Positions 11,078-23,101 of a DNA stretch of 36,480 nt are shown here, in pieces. A model generated the notes under the pieces. It was not told the DNA's origin and searched no databases. It saw nothing but the letters and a program-made list of their open reading frames with translations. This stretch comes from Priapulus caudatus (lineage: Eukaryota; Priapulida; Priapulimorpha; Priapulimorphida; Priapulidae). Positions within the stretch are counted from its first letter, which is position 1, and each line of letters opens with the position of its first letter. Where the stretch lies: positions 695,159 to 731,638 of the forward strand of contig NW_014577111.1 in NCBI RefSeq assembly GCF_000485595.1, written 5' to 3'. The translations under genes and the position numbers were made by a program.

Positions 11078-11111
11078 CTCTGTCTCTCTCTCTCTCTCTC
11101 TNNNNNNNNNN
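11037..11111. repeat. (CT)n tract ending in a 10-N gap
   Basis: About 65 bases of CT repeat run directly into ten Ns (11102-11111), which probably mark a gap of unknown size. The missing last exons of scramblase copy A may lie in it. Confidence 0.9.
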
Positions 11112-11345
11112 AGATTTGCATCCCGCTAATTCCCGCCAGTGTGAACGCGCCTATAGGGTCACGGCAAACGTGTAACAACTCATGATAACAGCTCATAGCA
11201 ACTCACAACAATCTGCATATTGATATATTATTTAGAGGACGTAGATAAATGATGGCATTATGTGCATGGCATGCTTGTGCTTTCAGCTAAGGTAAGATAC
11301 CTTACACGAGAGTAGTGACTATAAGAACTCGTGACAATAATTCAC

Positions 11346-12966
11346 CTCAAAATTGACGCTGCCTCCGATGCACGCGCATGCGCACGCATCTCCCGCCAAT
11401 CGGAACACCTCGTCATTACTCCCATTATTCACGACGAACTTGGGCTTGCAGGGATTGAAGATTTCGTGAATAGTTCCAATCAAGTTTCCACGCGGTGCGT
11501 ACACTTTCATTTCCTAGTGGAAGTAACACTGGGGCTCATATTACAAATCACCATAACGATTCACGATCACTTTTCACTCGAAAGTACGTGATAACGAATA
11601 AAGCTTCAACGCTATAATAAAAGATACACGAGAATGAAATAGAAATGTTTAATTTAATTTAATAAAAATTTAATTTCAAATTGTTTTTCATAAAAAGTAA
11701 CAAAAATATCACACAATTATGATTACAACCTTTATTATTTATTTTAGTGTGACTACAAATACGATGATATAATAATGCAAGTGATGTATATATTGCAGTA
11801 AGGCATACTTTTATTAAATTAATTATGGATTTAAGCTTCATTGTTGTTTGCAATTCATTTATAACATATGTTGAAGTTCAACATGTTATAGATTTATATA
11901 ACAATAATTACATGCAACACGCAAGCTTATATTATCCTGTGATGAAATTGTATACTTATTGTAAATTTAGATACGAAACTCCTGGGGTGTGGGTGCACAA
12001 ATATTTTTATTGTGCATGCGCATAAGTTACACAAGACGATTTACAGCCGTGATCGTATGACCGGAGGAAAATAATCTCAAAGATTAAGATTTGCGATCAT
12101 TTACTTTTGGTATTGCCAATATTATGGGAATGGTTTTACCTGCAAGCAGTTGCCACAGAAGCAGCACATAACAGATGTACACTTCAAAGGTCTCTCCATG
12201 TATATAACCTCTTTACCCGATGTGTCAAGTATTTTCATAGCAAAACTGCGGATGTTGTCGCAGCATTGCCTCCCCCACATACCAGACACTACAAACGAGA
12301 CGCTTTTGTTATTGAAAATTCATTTTACCAAGCTTCAGTCAATAGTTTACATGTTTACTTTTTAATTATTTATTTAGAATAAATATTTAGATATCTCCTT
12401 ATCTCCCTATATCTCCCTATCCTCTTTACATATTTTCTTTATAAACTAGGTTATTGTAACCGTTGTTATAACGTGGTAATTTTTAATGTTACGCTATACA
12501 TAGCTGTTGTTGCCAATGTCCGTAGAAATGAAATGAATTATATCCACCTGTGAATAATTGTATTCTAGGCGCAGATTTATCTACGAGTATTAAATTATCA
12601 TAAAATATCATGACCGCACGTTAAAGTATTATAATAAATAGCAACAATACCTTCAACGGCGAAATATACCTGTTGTCCCATCGAGTTAACTATCTTGTAC
12701 TTGTTTTGCGTTTCCCAACCTGTGAAAACTAATGGACACGGAAAACGAATGAGGCGCAGCTGAAACGTCACATGTTACTAACAATAATAATATAATAATA
12801 ATAATGTGGAAATAAATTGAAAGAACTTACTACGTATTTAAGAAATTATTAGGCCTGCTAAACGAGCAAGCGATATATACGAACGCATATTTACTTTCGA
12901 GCATCTCTTTCTGCTTATGGACAAGCAGCTGGTCCACCTGACTCAGGTAATCTAAACCATCGTCTC
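11346..12966 (-). CDS. phospholipid scramblase, copy A (four internal exons, 3' end missing)
   Basis: Exons on the - strand in gene order: 12895-12966 (GLDYLSQVDQLLVHKQKEML), 12651-12728 (FTGWETQNKYKI...GQQVYFAVE), 12140-12288 (RQCCDNIRSF...VIYMERPLKCTS then the Cys cluster CCFCGNC), 11346-11513 (KVYAPRGNLIGTIHEIF...ACACACIGG...VNFE). All four have GT-AG borders, compatible phases and open frames. Each matches its counterpart in the PLSCR family, membrane proteins that move phospholipids between leaflets in response to Ca2+ and are palmitoylated on a Cys cluster. The N-terminal Pro-rich exon is not seen. The exons for the Ca2+-binding loop and membrane helix are absent between 11346 and the poly(A) signal of the upstream neighbour. 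Copy A is either truncated or its end lies in the gap at 11102-11111. It is clearly diverged from copies B and C. Confidence 0.9.
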
Positions 12967-13347
12967 CTAAAAATAAAGCATATTTATATTTTATCAACGA
13001 TATCGATAAAAACACGACCATAGTGATATTTTATCTGTGGGATAAAATCGACCTGCCACGTGCGGGGCGTGCAAGCAGCCCGTATTGACCGAGAAAATAG
13101 GCCCTAAAGGGTATCTGCATAATCTGTCGTTTTTTTAAGATAGCGATATGTTATACAAACAAATATTTAGGGCCCAATTTATTGGTCTAGCTCCTGTCAT
13201 ATCCGCCGATTTTATTGTAATAACCATGCACGTGCAACAACGACAGCAACTAGCGTTTCCTCGCAAGCTGTATCGATACTTCGGCATCATTTACATTTTC
13301 GTATTTTGACCAATGGACGAGACAGACTCGTCGGCACTCGCTATCTC
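12967..13347. other. no gene seen; relic repeat end at 13167-13189
   Basis: Nothing coding is recognised. 13167-13189 (TTAGGGCCCAATTTATTGG...) nearly matches the right end of the 106-base element at 33722-33827, so a relic of that family sits here. Confidence 0.5.
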
Positions 13348-13729
13348 AGGCACTTGGGACAGAATCAGTAATGACTGAAAATAAAAAGAACGCACATTCA
13401 CAAATATTATCCCTCAATTACGCTTCCACTGTTGTGTCACTGTATATCAACTTGCTTTCACAAAAACGAATGCGGAACTAGCCGCTCCCGCACTCGCCGC
13501 TTCGAGTGTGCTGTGTCGCCATGGTAATGATAGAATTAGGAGTTAATGAGACAAAGTCTCATTAACTCCTGGTAGGATATATATGTGCGGGAGCGCCTAG
13601 TTCTGCATTCGTTTTTGTGAAAGCAAGTTGATATACAATGACACAACAGTGGAAGTGTAATTGAGGGGTAGTATTTGTGAATGTGCGTTCAGATTATTTT
13701 CAGTTTTTACTGACTCTTTCCAAGTGCCT
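13348..13729. mobile_element. large foldback element with nested palindrome
   Basis: Arms of about 146 bases (13348-13493 and 13585-13729) are reverse complements with scattered mismatches. The spacer contains a perfect 15-base hairpin (13538-13552 and 13556-13570, loop AAA). No protein is encoded, so this is a non-autonomous foldback element. Confidence 0.8.
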
Positions 13730-13741
13730 GTGCTCGCTATA

Positions 13742-14679
13742 TATATGCGAAGTGGTTTCCGCGTAGAAATATTTTAAAAGACTAATGCTTAGAGACCCTT
13801 ACTAGGTATTAATTCTATGCGTGTCTCTGCTGACACTACCTGCGGGGCGAAGGGCGGCCAATCTAGTCCAGTTTATACGTGGTGTTCATGCGTATACACG
13901 TCAAATTGCCGATTTCGCGACACTTGACACTTGACATTGTCTTTTAGAACGTCTCATCACGATGCTGATTGGCTGGGGCTGCCTTTCGATCACGCCAATC
14001 GAATAAACCAATTACTCGATTGCTGCGCAATCACTTGCGCTCTCCGGCCTTTATTGTGGCCCTACAACCGATATCAGGAGTAGCTATTAGAGGAAATCCT
14101 CTTAACTATATTCTTATCTTCCTGTTTCCCATTATCTCCTATATTCTCTTTTTATCTACAATTATTTCTCTCATATTTTTTCTCTTATCTACTCGAGATA
14201 GATATCTATATACACTATTGTGTGTTATAGTATGTCTATAGAGCATACTACACTGGAGCCGCAGTATGTCGCGCAATATCTAGTGACCTGGTTACAGGCA
14301 GTCATTATAGCCACGGGCTATATACATGGCTATATTAGCCAACGGCGTATATACATGACGTTGGCGGTATAGTTCCGAGCGACCTTGTATAGAGACGGGA
14401 GATCGGCTGCGTGGCATATAGCCAGCTGCATGCATGGCTGTTCGTCGCGGTGGGGATTTTACTGCGCGTGCGGTGTTAATTCGAGCCGGTATCTGGGTAG
14501 AATAGAGAGCGACCCGCGATTTCACTCTATATCAGGGTGTTGTTGTCAGGAATTAACACATCGTAGCTCTACAATAATAATTAATACGCACATATTATTT
14601 GCAATATATTATTTGCAAAATGTTACAACAGAAGATAATAATAAAAATATAATGTAATATAATTATATATATATGTATA

Positions 14680-14723
<44 letters not shown>

Positions 14724-15056
14724 TATATATATGTATATATATGTATATATATATATATATAACGGCTAGAATATTTCTGAAACGGCCCCATGTTTGTATA
14801 ACTGTCCTCATGTACGATCATTTCAATATAGTGGTTACGCGCTGACCTCAAGGCCAAATTAACCTGAAGGTGGAAAGAATGACGATTATCGAGTCAGACA
14901 GGAAGCGTTAGGACTGAGTGTATGCACACATCGCATGCCCAGGCTAAGAATTAAGACACTCCTATAGCTCTCACGACAGCATGCGCCACTATACTGCTGC
15001 CTGCACCACTGAACAGGCAGTCCATCTATACGCACGCAGGCTTATAGAAGAGTAAT
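13742..15056. other. gene-free stretch with (TATATG)n repeat
   Basis: No gene is recognised. 14660-14762 is a TA/TATATG tract whose Ile/Tyr frames are by-products. Small GC-rich inverted motifs (GGCTATATACATGG-like) recur around 14310-14360. Confidence 0.5.
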
Positions 15057-15231
15057 CAGGGACGTAGCTAATAACTCATGTTGCCTGGGGGCAAAGCAAC
15101 TGCACAACACGCCTGCGTTTGTGGGGCAGTTGATCGTGTGCAGTGCGTCATTGACCACGTAATAGCATCTCCGTTGATCTGGCGGGTAACTGCCCTCCCC
15201 CTGCACCTCTCCCCGCCTAGCTACGACCCTG
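15057..15231. mobile_element. 175-base inverted-repeat transposon
   Basis: The ends are CAGGGACGTAGCTA and TAGCTACGACCCTG, inverse of each other with one mismatch. The interior is non-coding. The flanks AGAGTAAT and AGTGTAAT match at 7 of 8 positions if the right end is extended by one base, which would fit an hAT-type duplication. Confidence 0.6.
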
Positions 15232-15802
15232 TAGTGTAATTATGGTGGTTGGTTCTAACCGTTCTAACAGTGTCACCACGGTTTTGACAAAAACGCGTTC
15301 TATTTCGGCCGAGCAATCGGGTAAAGACGATGAAAGATTTCCAGAATTTTGATGATTTCGTGACGTGATCTAAACAAACCGGAAAAATCTCTTGCTTGCG
15401 GCAGTCTAAGCAGTCTTTTGCACGCAGACTAAACATTCTCCTACACGCAGTAGCAGAATTCACAGCCAAAGAGGGGCCAGTAACTTTCAACTGCCCCTCC
15501 CAAAACAAATAACAAGTTATCATCATGTAGAATTAAACTAATCGATAAACAAGAGATTATAGTAATTACCACTATAGGATACTACATATAGGACAAATTA
15601 GATATCTATTAAAAAATTAGAAATCTTATAAACCATGACGAGTTATTTTTGGTTTCGTATGGTTTTTACATATAACTCTGCTCTCACGTGCTCCCTGAAA
15701 TGTCAGCTTTCAAGTGCTAATGATGCTGGCTGCGCAGAGTTATGGAGGAGAGCGATCGGTGCACTAACGCATACTAAGCTTCTTGTGCTGCCTATTATGC
15801 CA
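15232..15802. other. no gene supported
   Basis: A 101-codon Cys-containing frame runs on the - strand (15221-15526). I see no domain in it and its start overlaps the element at 15057-15231. I leave it unassigned. Confidence 0.35.
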
Positions 15803-15934
15803 GGCGCACGCGTGAGTAATTTTACTCAAGTAAAATGATGCATGCGTCAAAATACTCAACGAAAATCCGCCGCACACGTGAGTATGTTGACGCATGCATC
15901 ATTTTACTTGAGTAAAATTACTCACGTGTGCGCC
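15803..15934. repeat. long hairpin, 56-base arms
   Basis: 15803-15858 and 15879-15934 are reverse complements with only a few mismatches, separated by a 20-base loop. The arms begin GGCGCAC and include TTTTACTCAAGTAAAA, itself a palindrome. This is likely a foldback transposon. Confidence 0.85.
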
Positions 15935-16342
15935 GGACTTTAGGCGTTCAAACGCAGACCGAACATTCGCAGTTTGCCTCGCAGTCCGTGAATACCCTAC
16001 TGGCGTAGCTTTCGAAGTCTTGTATAACACAGTATAAGCATACCTAGAAGACGGCGTGACTCGCACGGGATTACCCGTATTAGCTTTGGATATTTTTGGT
16101 TAGTAATCGAGCTGGCAAAAAAATGAGTGCTTTAGATAATTTACTTACGTGCTGCACCGTTCGAACGAGGTTGATCGGAAATTGCTGATTTCATATCCAT
16201 TGATAACGTCGTAATCAAATTCGGATCTTTATTCTAATTTTCTAAACAATACAAAATGGTAGCTCGAACTAAGCCAAACTAAAAAACACGCACGCCTTTT
16301 TTTGATTCGCTATAGCGGTTATAGCGCTATAGCTATAAAGTT

Positions 16343-16400
16343 ATGCCAAGGAGTGTCTATTTGCAGTAGATATCTACTGCAAACAGACACTCCCTGGCAT
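16343..16400. repeat. 58-base near-perfect palindrome
   Basis: Centred on AGATATCT, with arms reading ATGCCAAGGAGTGTCTATTT and its inverse with two mismatches. Weaker complementarity extends about 8 more bases on each side. Confidence 0.85.
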
Positions 16401-17030
16401 GACTTTCTAGGCGTTCTGGACTTTTGCTACCACACGGTTAGTGTCCGCGTATACCGCCAGCTTTGATAGAGTAGACTTTGCTCGATCTACGCCAAGGCAC
16501 AGCAGTATGTCAACACCACCGAACCTAACATTTACTCTGAAGTGTTTGGACTGATACAGCGAAACTCATGCAGCAGTGATAATGCAGAAACTGTTTTTAA
16601 ACACACCACATTCGGGACGCTCCCTAGCTACCAAAACTAAGTTATTTGACTATCGCAAAGTAAACACTAATTATTGTATTTGTTTAGTGAATGTTTTGTT
16701 GAATTGGCCATGCGTCATTAATAGTTTAGTAGGTTTCAAACAATTTCGACAACACAAACAGAAGAAAATTTGTCATGATTTTCTGTGCAAATAACCAGTG
16801 ATCTTGACCATCCTGACGATTGTACCTTTAGAACAAATTAAAAAAAGAGCCGGGGACACGTTTCGACTACATGTCAAGAGGAACATGGCTTCAGGAAAAA
16901 ATGATTCAAAGGCTGGCGGTCACACACCCGCATCGAAAAAGAGTGAGAAAGAAACGAGATGTCATTGAGAAACTCGGGCAACCAAAGACCACATAGTCAC
17001 CGCTTATAAATATTACAGAAGCAATCTAAA
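16401..17030. other. no gene supported
   Basis: Unique-looking sequence. A short frame starts MASGKNDSKAGGHTPASKKS near 16885 and stops after 27 codons. It could be a retroelement ORF1 relic. Confidence 0.3.
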
Positions 17031-18010
17031 ACACACGTCAGAAACGTAACCAGGACTATGAAAAAAGACAAGAAGATATCCTGAGTCTCAACCACGGAAA
17101 GCAGCAGTAAACCCAGGATCAAGCCACGACAACCACCTCTACACACACTCACGCAACTCGCGAACCCACAACACACTATTGCGGCAAGACAAAAGACCCA
17201 CTCGTACAAAATGAAGTCAAGCCGAGTACCAAAGCATAAAGATGCACCGAAAGCACACAACCACGCACCACAGCCACAAACAAACACCAAGGACAACCAA
17301 CAAACCCAAACCCACAACAGAGATCACATCTCGACACCCACTACCACCTCACGTCACCTACCACACACATCCCGCTCACCACACCCACCCAACCCCAACT
17401 CTCACTACCGGCAAGGACGGACCCTATCACCACCTAGCACCTACGACGCCCCAGCCTAAACAGCCACAACCGCCATGCAGCCCAAGCCAACAACGCCAAC
17501 CACATCGGACTACCCCACAGTCCTCCGTCACCGAACGAATGGAAAAGCACCTCTATCCTTTTCACGCCCCCAGCACCCCCAAAACAGCACCCCCCAACAA
17601 CACCTACCCATCACCGCACCCGCCGCACTCACTCGCTAAGATTCGAGCAACCACTAACCCGATAGTCCTGCACAACCCCCATACCACCAGATGTAGGCCT
17701 CACAATTAATTCCATGCACCCCCCCAATCACGAAAGCCCCACCACTTCAATCACGCCCCAACCCAAACCCACCCCACCCCCCCCCAACCCCCCCACCCAA
17801 CACACCCAACAACACCCACACCACCAGACCACACCCACACACGCCACACCCCACACAAAGCCAACAACGAACACGAACACCCGCCACGACTTCATAGGTC
17901 TCACCGACATTACCGCAACACTACACCCCAGAAGACCATATATACACCGCCACTTACGCCAACTAAAAGAATCAAGTTCTACCCACCCACCCAGGGCCCC
18001 ACCATGCCAA
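17030..18010. other. about 1 kb of strongly A/C-skewed sequence
   Basis: The + strand is almost devoid of G and T for long stretches. The His/Pro/Thr-rich frames (17242-17709 and 17714-18064) follow from this composition and have no domain. The - strand of about 17756-17800 has many closely spaced G runs and could form G-quadruplexes. Its right edge aligns with S2 around 26041-26205, which is shorter and normal in composition. Confidence 0.6.
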
Positions 18011-18405
18011 ACACCCGCCGACCATCACCATACCAGACCTTTTTTAATATATTTGGAAAGATAGGTCCGACGGAAGCACCAAACACAAGAGAATCACCCA
18101 TCCACATACTAACCCTTCGCCTCCGGAAATGACTCTTATCGACTTTCTGGAATTTATCAGGAAGAGGAAATCAAACTACCCGAACCCCACCTACTGTCAG
18201 TACCCTCCGTGCAAGATATTGACAAGGCTGCAAACCCAAGCTACGCGACAGAAACCCACCAAGATCGGAATTCCCACCCACCTACCCGACCTAGGAAAAC
18301 CGACATACACCGTATTCATCCACAGATATAACCACCATCCGCACCATCACAGAACGTTCCCTGCTTCTTCTGTAAGTCTACCTTCCGTGGCTTGTGATTG
18401 GAGTA

Positions 18406-18720
18406 TCAGCAGCATGCAGTACGTGGGCTGCCAGGTGGGCGGCCAGGCGGACAAATCCTCTCGAGAATTTTGGCGGAGGCGTCCATTGAAAGCTCTAAGA
18501 TTATTTGAGCCACACACTTCATTTCGGTCTGGTTTTCGTATAATCGACAGCATAGCAGGTGTTCCACTGTCTCTTTTTCATGACACATCCCGCACATACC
18601 TCCCGACGTACCCCCCACCCGCCGAGGCTCGCCATGACAGACCGGCCACACACAAAGAGTACCCCGTCTCCAACAAACCCCCTAAGAACACTGCACCGGA
18701 CCGCCGGCGAGCAGCCCTAT
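18406..18720 (-). pseudogene. non-LTR retrotransposon, end of polymerase ORF
   Basis: The frame contains CGMCHEKETVEHLLCC (about 18547-18594), followed by a Tyr/Asn/Arg-type context. A Cys-x2-Cys...ETVEHLL-x-Cys knuckle of this form follows the reverse transcriptase or RNase H region in many LINE polymerases. Only this end is preserved, with a stop upstream in the same frame. A second, indel-damaged copy is at 26547-26840. The assignment rests on the motif alone. Confidence 0.55.
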
Positions 18721-18927
18721 ATTAAGAGACCGCAGACCAACACGAACGTTCTTGGAATGTCCACGACTGCTACTGCTATATTGGCTACATACGTTGATTT
18801 CATTATACGATTATGAATTTGCGTTATTTCGTTATCTTTATTCTGAGTTGTCTAACGTACATAGAATAACATTTACGAACATTACAATATTTACATCGGA
18901 AAAATAAGACGTCAAATAACTTTTTTG

Positions 18928-19000
18928 CCAGACGAATTCGAACTACTCTCTGTCTCCCTTACACCTTTGCACAATACCGACCTCTACTGACTACAGGCTG
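18928..19000 (-). repeat. possible tRNA-derived SINE head
   Basis: Read on the - strand, GTAGTCAGTAGAGG resembles an A box and GTTCGAATTCG a B box about 45 bases later. The S2 copy at 27040-27112 has a better B box (GTTCGAATCC). Stems are poor, so this is not a functional tRNA. Confidence 0.3.
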
Positions 19001-19002
19001 CG

Positions 19003-19220
19003 TAGGGTCTATGTCTCCCGCCTGGGTTGGCGGAAACGTACCCTGGTACTATCTATATATGCCGGGCCCGACTCGCCTACTTCACTAACGAGTCTAGGGA
19101 GTCGCCTACGCCTACTCCCTAACCCTAACCATATCAGTTACCAGTTACCAGGGTACGTTCCGGTATACCAGACCGTACCCAGGGTACGTTCCGGCAGTAC
19201 CCAGGGAGACCCCTATCAGC
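19003..19220. mobile_element. TTAGGG-carrying inverted-repeat element, member 1
   Basis: Ends are AGGGTCTATGTC...GGGAGACCCCT, with inner repeats of GTACGTTCCGG type and an interior CCCTAACCCTAACC. The equivalent place in S2 (around the N at 27116) lacks this element and about 100 bases after it. Confidence 0.75.
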
Positions 19221-19900
19221 GACACATTTTGACAGGGGACAATTTGACTTGCAAGATGGTCTGGTCAGTAGGCGCGGGTAATTTATTGGACATAAAAACA
19301 ATGAAACCAAAATGATGCTGTCTACTATAAATCAGTGTAATAGGTATAGTTTGAATTTTATTCATGGCACTCATAAAACGGTACATCTAGATAGAGTGGA
19401 GAAACGAATGGCGAAAAAATCTATATAATATCTTTAAAGAGAAAAAAATCATGGAAGATTTTGGTTTTAACACAGGCTTGATTAATAAAGCTCAGTTACA
19501 ACGAAACACACTCACGGGTTCGGGACCCTACGAGAATTACTATGCAATACGCCATAAAACTCGTGCATGGAGGCAAATAAATCAACCAATGCCTCTGTAA
19601 ACACTGCTTACTCCGTTTCCTATTTAATTATGTAAGAACACTAGTGATGCTTTTTTATACGCAACGTAGATCTTAGAAATAGAATACGTCTGTTTTATTG
19701 TCAATTTCCAATCGCCCTTTAATTAAAACACAATAAAAGACAGGCGCAGCATCAAAACCATAGGATAAATACGTACCTGGATCTGTGTTTAGATATATAT
19801 CGCAAACCCGTTACAATATAATGACAGTTTAATATGGTTTAAAGCGGTGCGGGTGGTTCACAAAATAACTTTTTCCTTAAGTCCATATTAGTCCACTTTA

Positions 19901-20162
19901 GCTGAGAGGGTCTATGTCCCCCAGGGTACTGCCGAAACGTAACCTGGGTACGGTCCGGTATACCGGAACGTAACCTGCAGCCTGGTACTATCTACTATGA
20001 CGGACCGTACCTCACCTACTCCACTAACGAGTCTAGGGAGTCGCCTACGCCTACTCCCTAACCCTAACCATATCAAATAGTTACCAGGGTACGTTCCGGT
20101 ATTATCGGACCGTACCCAGGGTACGTTCCTGCAGTACCCTGGGGGACATAGACCCTATGAGC
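19901..20162. mobile_element. TTAGGG-carrying inverted-repeat element, member 2
   Basis: The left end is GCTGAGAGGGTCTATGTCCC and the right end is its inverse variant GACCCTATGAGC. The interior holds CCCTAACCCTAACC and ACGAGTCTAGGGAGTCGCC. It encodes no protein. Confidence 0.85.
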
Positions 20163-21412
20163 CCCACGCTGCCCTACATCACGGAAGATCAGGTACCGGG
20201 TAGCTCAATACCTACTCATGACACTATCTCACGCTAGTCATTACGTTATTTCAAACTACCTCTAGCTCTGCATAGAATTTTGCATATTGCTAGTTCATTG
20301 AATAATCTTTAGAACACCAGTATTTCTCGCTTCATGAGAGAAATGAGATTTTCTTTCTTGAAAGCATCCCCAAAATATTACCATGTATTTTATATTATGA
20401 ACGCAACATTTACGAGTTTCTTTTCGTCCATTATCACTGTGTATCAGCTTCAGCATCTTAGGACGTGAGATACGGCAACATATATCATTAGTACTTTATG
20501 AGCTACTACTGTAGCTGCTCGATGTATCACAGGTTAGCCGAAATTCCCCAATAGAACACTTGCTATACGCGTTTATAAAAATACCAAACACCGCGAACAA
20601 TGGACGCCGTGCAAAAGATAATTTCATGAAATGGTGACAATCAAAACACGCATCTGAAAAAATAGACCGCTAGTTGTCTGCTATTGCAACGAGGTACACC
20701 AGGTATAAAAACAGATAAAGAAAATAAAGCGTTTGTACGTGACAAATAATTATGCCCAAATCATCAGTTATTGGGCAAAGAGATCGTTCACGTTAATATA
20801 TTTTAACATTAATTTCCTGTTAACGAAACTGGGTTTCCACAATATAATTCATCAACTATTATGCATAGATCTGTTATTTCACTTCTTATTTCACTGTTAT
20901 TTTCTTCTTAGGTCACTAGAATATTTGCGAACGAATTTTTAAAAGCTTATCTCAACAACACGTAGAAATATTACTAGATCTGATGTGTCATTAGTTTTCC
21001 CCTACAAAAATTGCATTACACATGATAGAGATTACCAATATTTGTACCATCTCAATATAATAGGAGTGAGACATCTGGAAGCTGTTGTATGAGTACCCAT
21101 TTTAAAACACACACAAACGCACGCACACATATATATATATATGGTGTTTTATATATACAGGATAGAACAAATTTAAGCACAACATTAGGAATTTTACATG
21201 ATATAATACTGGGGCAAACACTTAAACATGGGTTAAGGCCTAGGAGGTTCTAGGGGCATGCTACACCGTAAACTTGTTTACCCCCAGTTTATAATAATCT
21301 TGGGCTTGTTGTTAGAATCATAGGTAGTTATGCCACTATAATGTTGAGATGTCATAAACTTTGAAGTGAGATGTCATTCAGAAGGTATGACATTTTGACT
21401 CATGATAGTTTG
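20163..21412. other. no gene supported
   Basis: AT-rich sequence shared with S2 (28020-29434). A 69-codon hydrophobic frame (20733-20942) is broken in S2. A short AC/AT microsatellite lies at about 21107-21141. Confidence 0.4.
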
Positions 21413-21628
21413 GCTCATAGGGTCTATGTCCCCCAGGGTACTGCCAGAACGTACCCTGGTAACTATCTGATATGGTTTAGGGTTAGGGTTAAGGTTAGGG
21501 TTAGGTTAGGGAGTAGGCGTAGGCGACTCCCTAGACTCGTTAGTGGGTAGGCGAGGTACCGGTCCGGCATATTAGATAGTACCAGGGTACGTTCCGGCAG
21601 TACCCTGGGGGACATAGACCCTCTCAGC
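21413..21628. mobile_element. TTAGGG-carrying inverted-repeat element, member 3 (opposite orientation)
   Basis: The left end is GCTCATAGGGTCTATGTCCC and the right end is GACCCTCTCAGC. The interior at about 21476-21515 has several TTAGGG/TTAAGG units. Its orientation is reversed relative to member 2. Confidence 0.85.
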
Positions 21629-23101
21629 GATAGTTTGTTTCTCAACGACAGGTTCCTGAAGGATACACCAATCATAAAAATTACAGTACAAGCAAAAACG
21701 TGAGAACAGTGGATCCATCGAGAATTCTTATCCCTGAAATAATGGGCTTAGAAATGAAAAGTTTCAACATTAAATGAAAAATTTCCTCCGAATAAAGCGC
21801 ATTTAAAGAACACAGGTTTTCAATCGACATCTTCGCTTGGCATATAAAGTGAAGAAAAAAAACATCTAAGTTTTAAGTCTATTCTTAAGAAAATATAGAA
21901 ATATGTTTTCTATTAATACATAGTAAAATATAATTGCCAAAAACAGATAACCGAGAACTAAGACGCTAAAGTAACGTTTTAATTCACCCCGGTCAGTAGA
22001 CCCATCCTTCCAACTAATGAAAGGTATGTTACAAGACATCACAAGTGACGCCTGTTACTTATTGCTGCGACTTCGGTTGACCACCTCTAGCCGTTAAAAA
22101 CTCCCAATTTTAGTCCATTCAGTAATAGTACCTTCAGTCTAATGCATTCACAATAAGTTATAAACCTGGTCAGAGTTTGGCCTCTGCTACCGTTGGCATC
22201 ACTACCCATTGCATCCAAACCCATACCAATGCCCAAACAATACCTATAAAAGGGAATGCTAATACAGGTCTGACTAAGCTGTTGTGAAACAGAGCCCTGA
22301 CTAAACAGTGATTGCGTTTAACAGAAGAATTACACAAGAAAGGCTTTAGAGAGCCAGGGATGGGTCGCATTACGAAGGTGACAACACAATATACGATCAA
22401 CATCAGTTATCGATAATACACATGCATATTCTAACAAATTATTAATGAAAACATTTACCCAAAGCCTAATAAACACTTTAAAAATTATTTAAAATCAATC
22501 ACTAGAGCAATTATACAACTGGTAATATCATAGAGAAATGCAATAATTAAATTGACTATATATATGCTACGATCTGCAGAATATATATGTGGGGAAACGT
22601 TTTTTGGCATAAAAAGAAAAAACAGCACTAAATATTTTCTCAAGCTGTCGTCCGATAATAATGTAATTATACTAATTAAAACCCCAAAATTAAGGTGACT
22701 TAACTTATTATTCAGGTATTTGGTTATTTAGCACATTGTTCTTATTAAATTAAGTATACACTATTTTCGTTGCAATAGGAATTGATACTTCATTACAATG
22801 CAGTTGCGTAGGAGTAGTCACCCCTACTATTACACTCCTGCACTCATGTGGGAGTAAAGAATCTATGTGTCATAGTCAATGCTTTCGATTTCATCTAGCA
22901 CTATTAGAACATCGATATAATAAATAAAACATCTAACAGGTAATGTATTCCAATTTCAAATACAGTGCAAAACAAGCACCTTTAAACTGAAAACACAGAA
23001 AAACCTCAAGTATAACTGAAGACAATTTACAAAATATATGCATAAGAGCTAGCTAATAAGCTCATCTTTTTCAATGGAGGGAAAGATTACCAACTGGTGC
23101 T
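21629..23101. other. no gene supported
   Basis: Shared with S2 (29693-31232). A 77-codon frame on the - strand (22170-22403) has a hydrophobic start but no recognisable domain, and its S2 counterpart is frame-broken. Part of this stretch is likely 3' flank of scramblase copy B. Confidence 0.4.

Noticed and set aside
10841-11111. CRISPR-like array from regular ACGC units
   Set aside because: Simple microsatellite without spacers, in a eukaryotic genome.
17242-18064. 155- and 116-codon His/Pro/Thr-rich frames as a possible proline-rich protein
   Set aside because: The composition follows from the A/C skew, no domain or splice structure is seen, and the frame is not kept in the S2 counterpart.
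19081-21520. True telomere or chromosome-end fusion from the TTAGGG units
   Set aside because: The units are few, degenerate and sit inside a repeated inverted-repeat element found in both orientations. This fits a mobile element, not a chromosome end.
22170-22403. 77-codon frame with hydrophobic start as a small secreted protein
   Set aside because: No promoter, splice or family support, and not preserved in the S2 copy.
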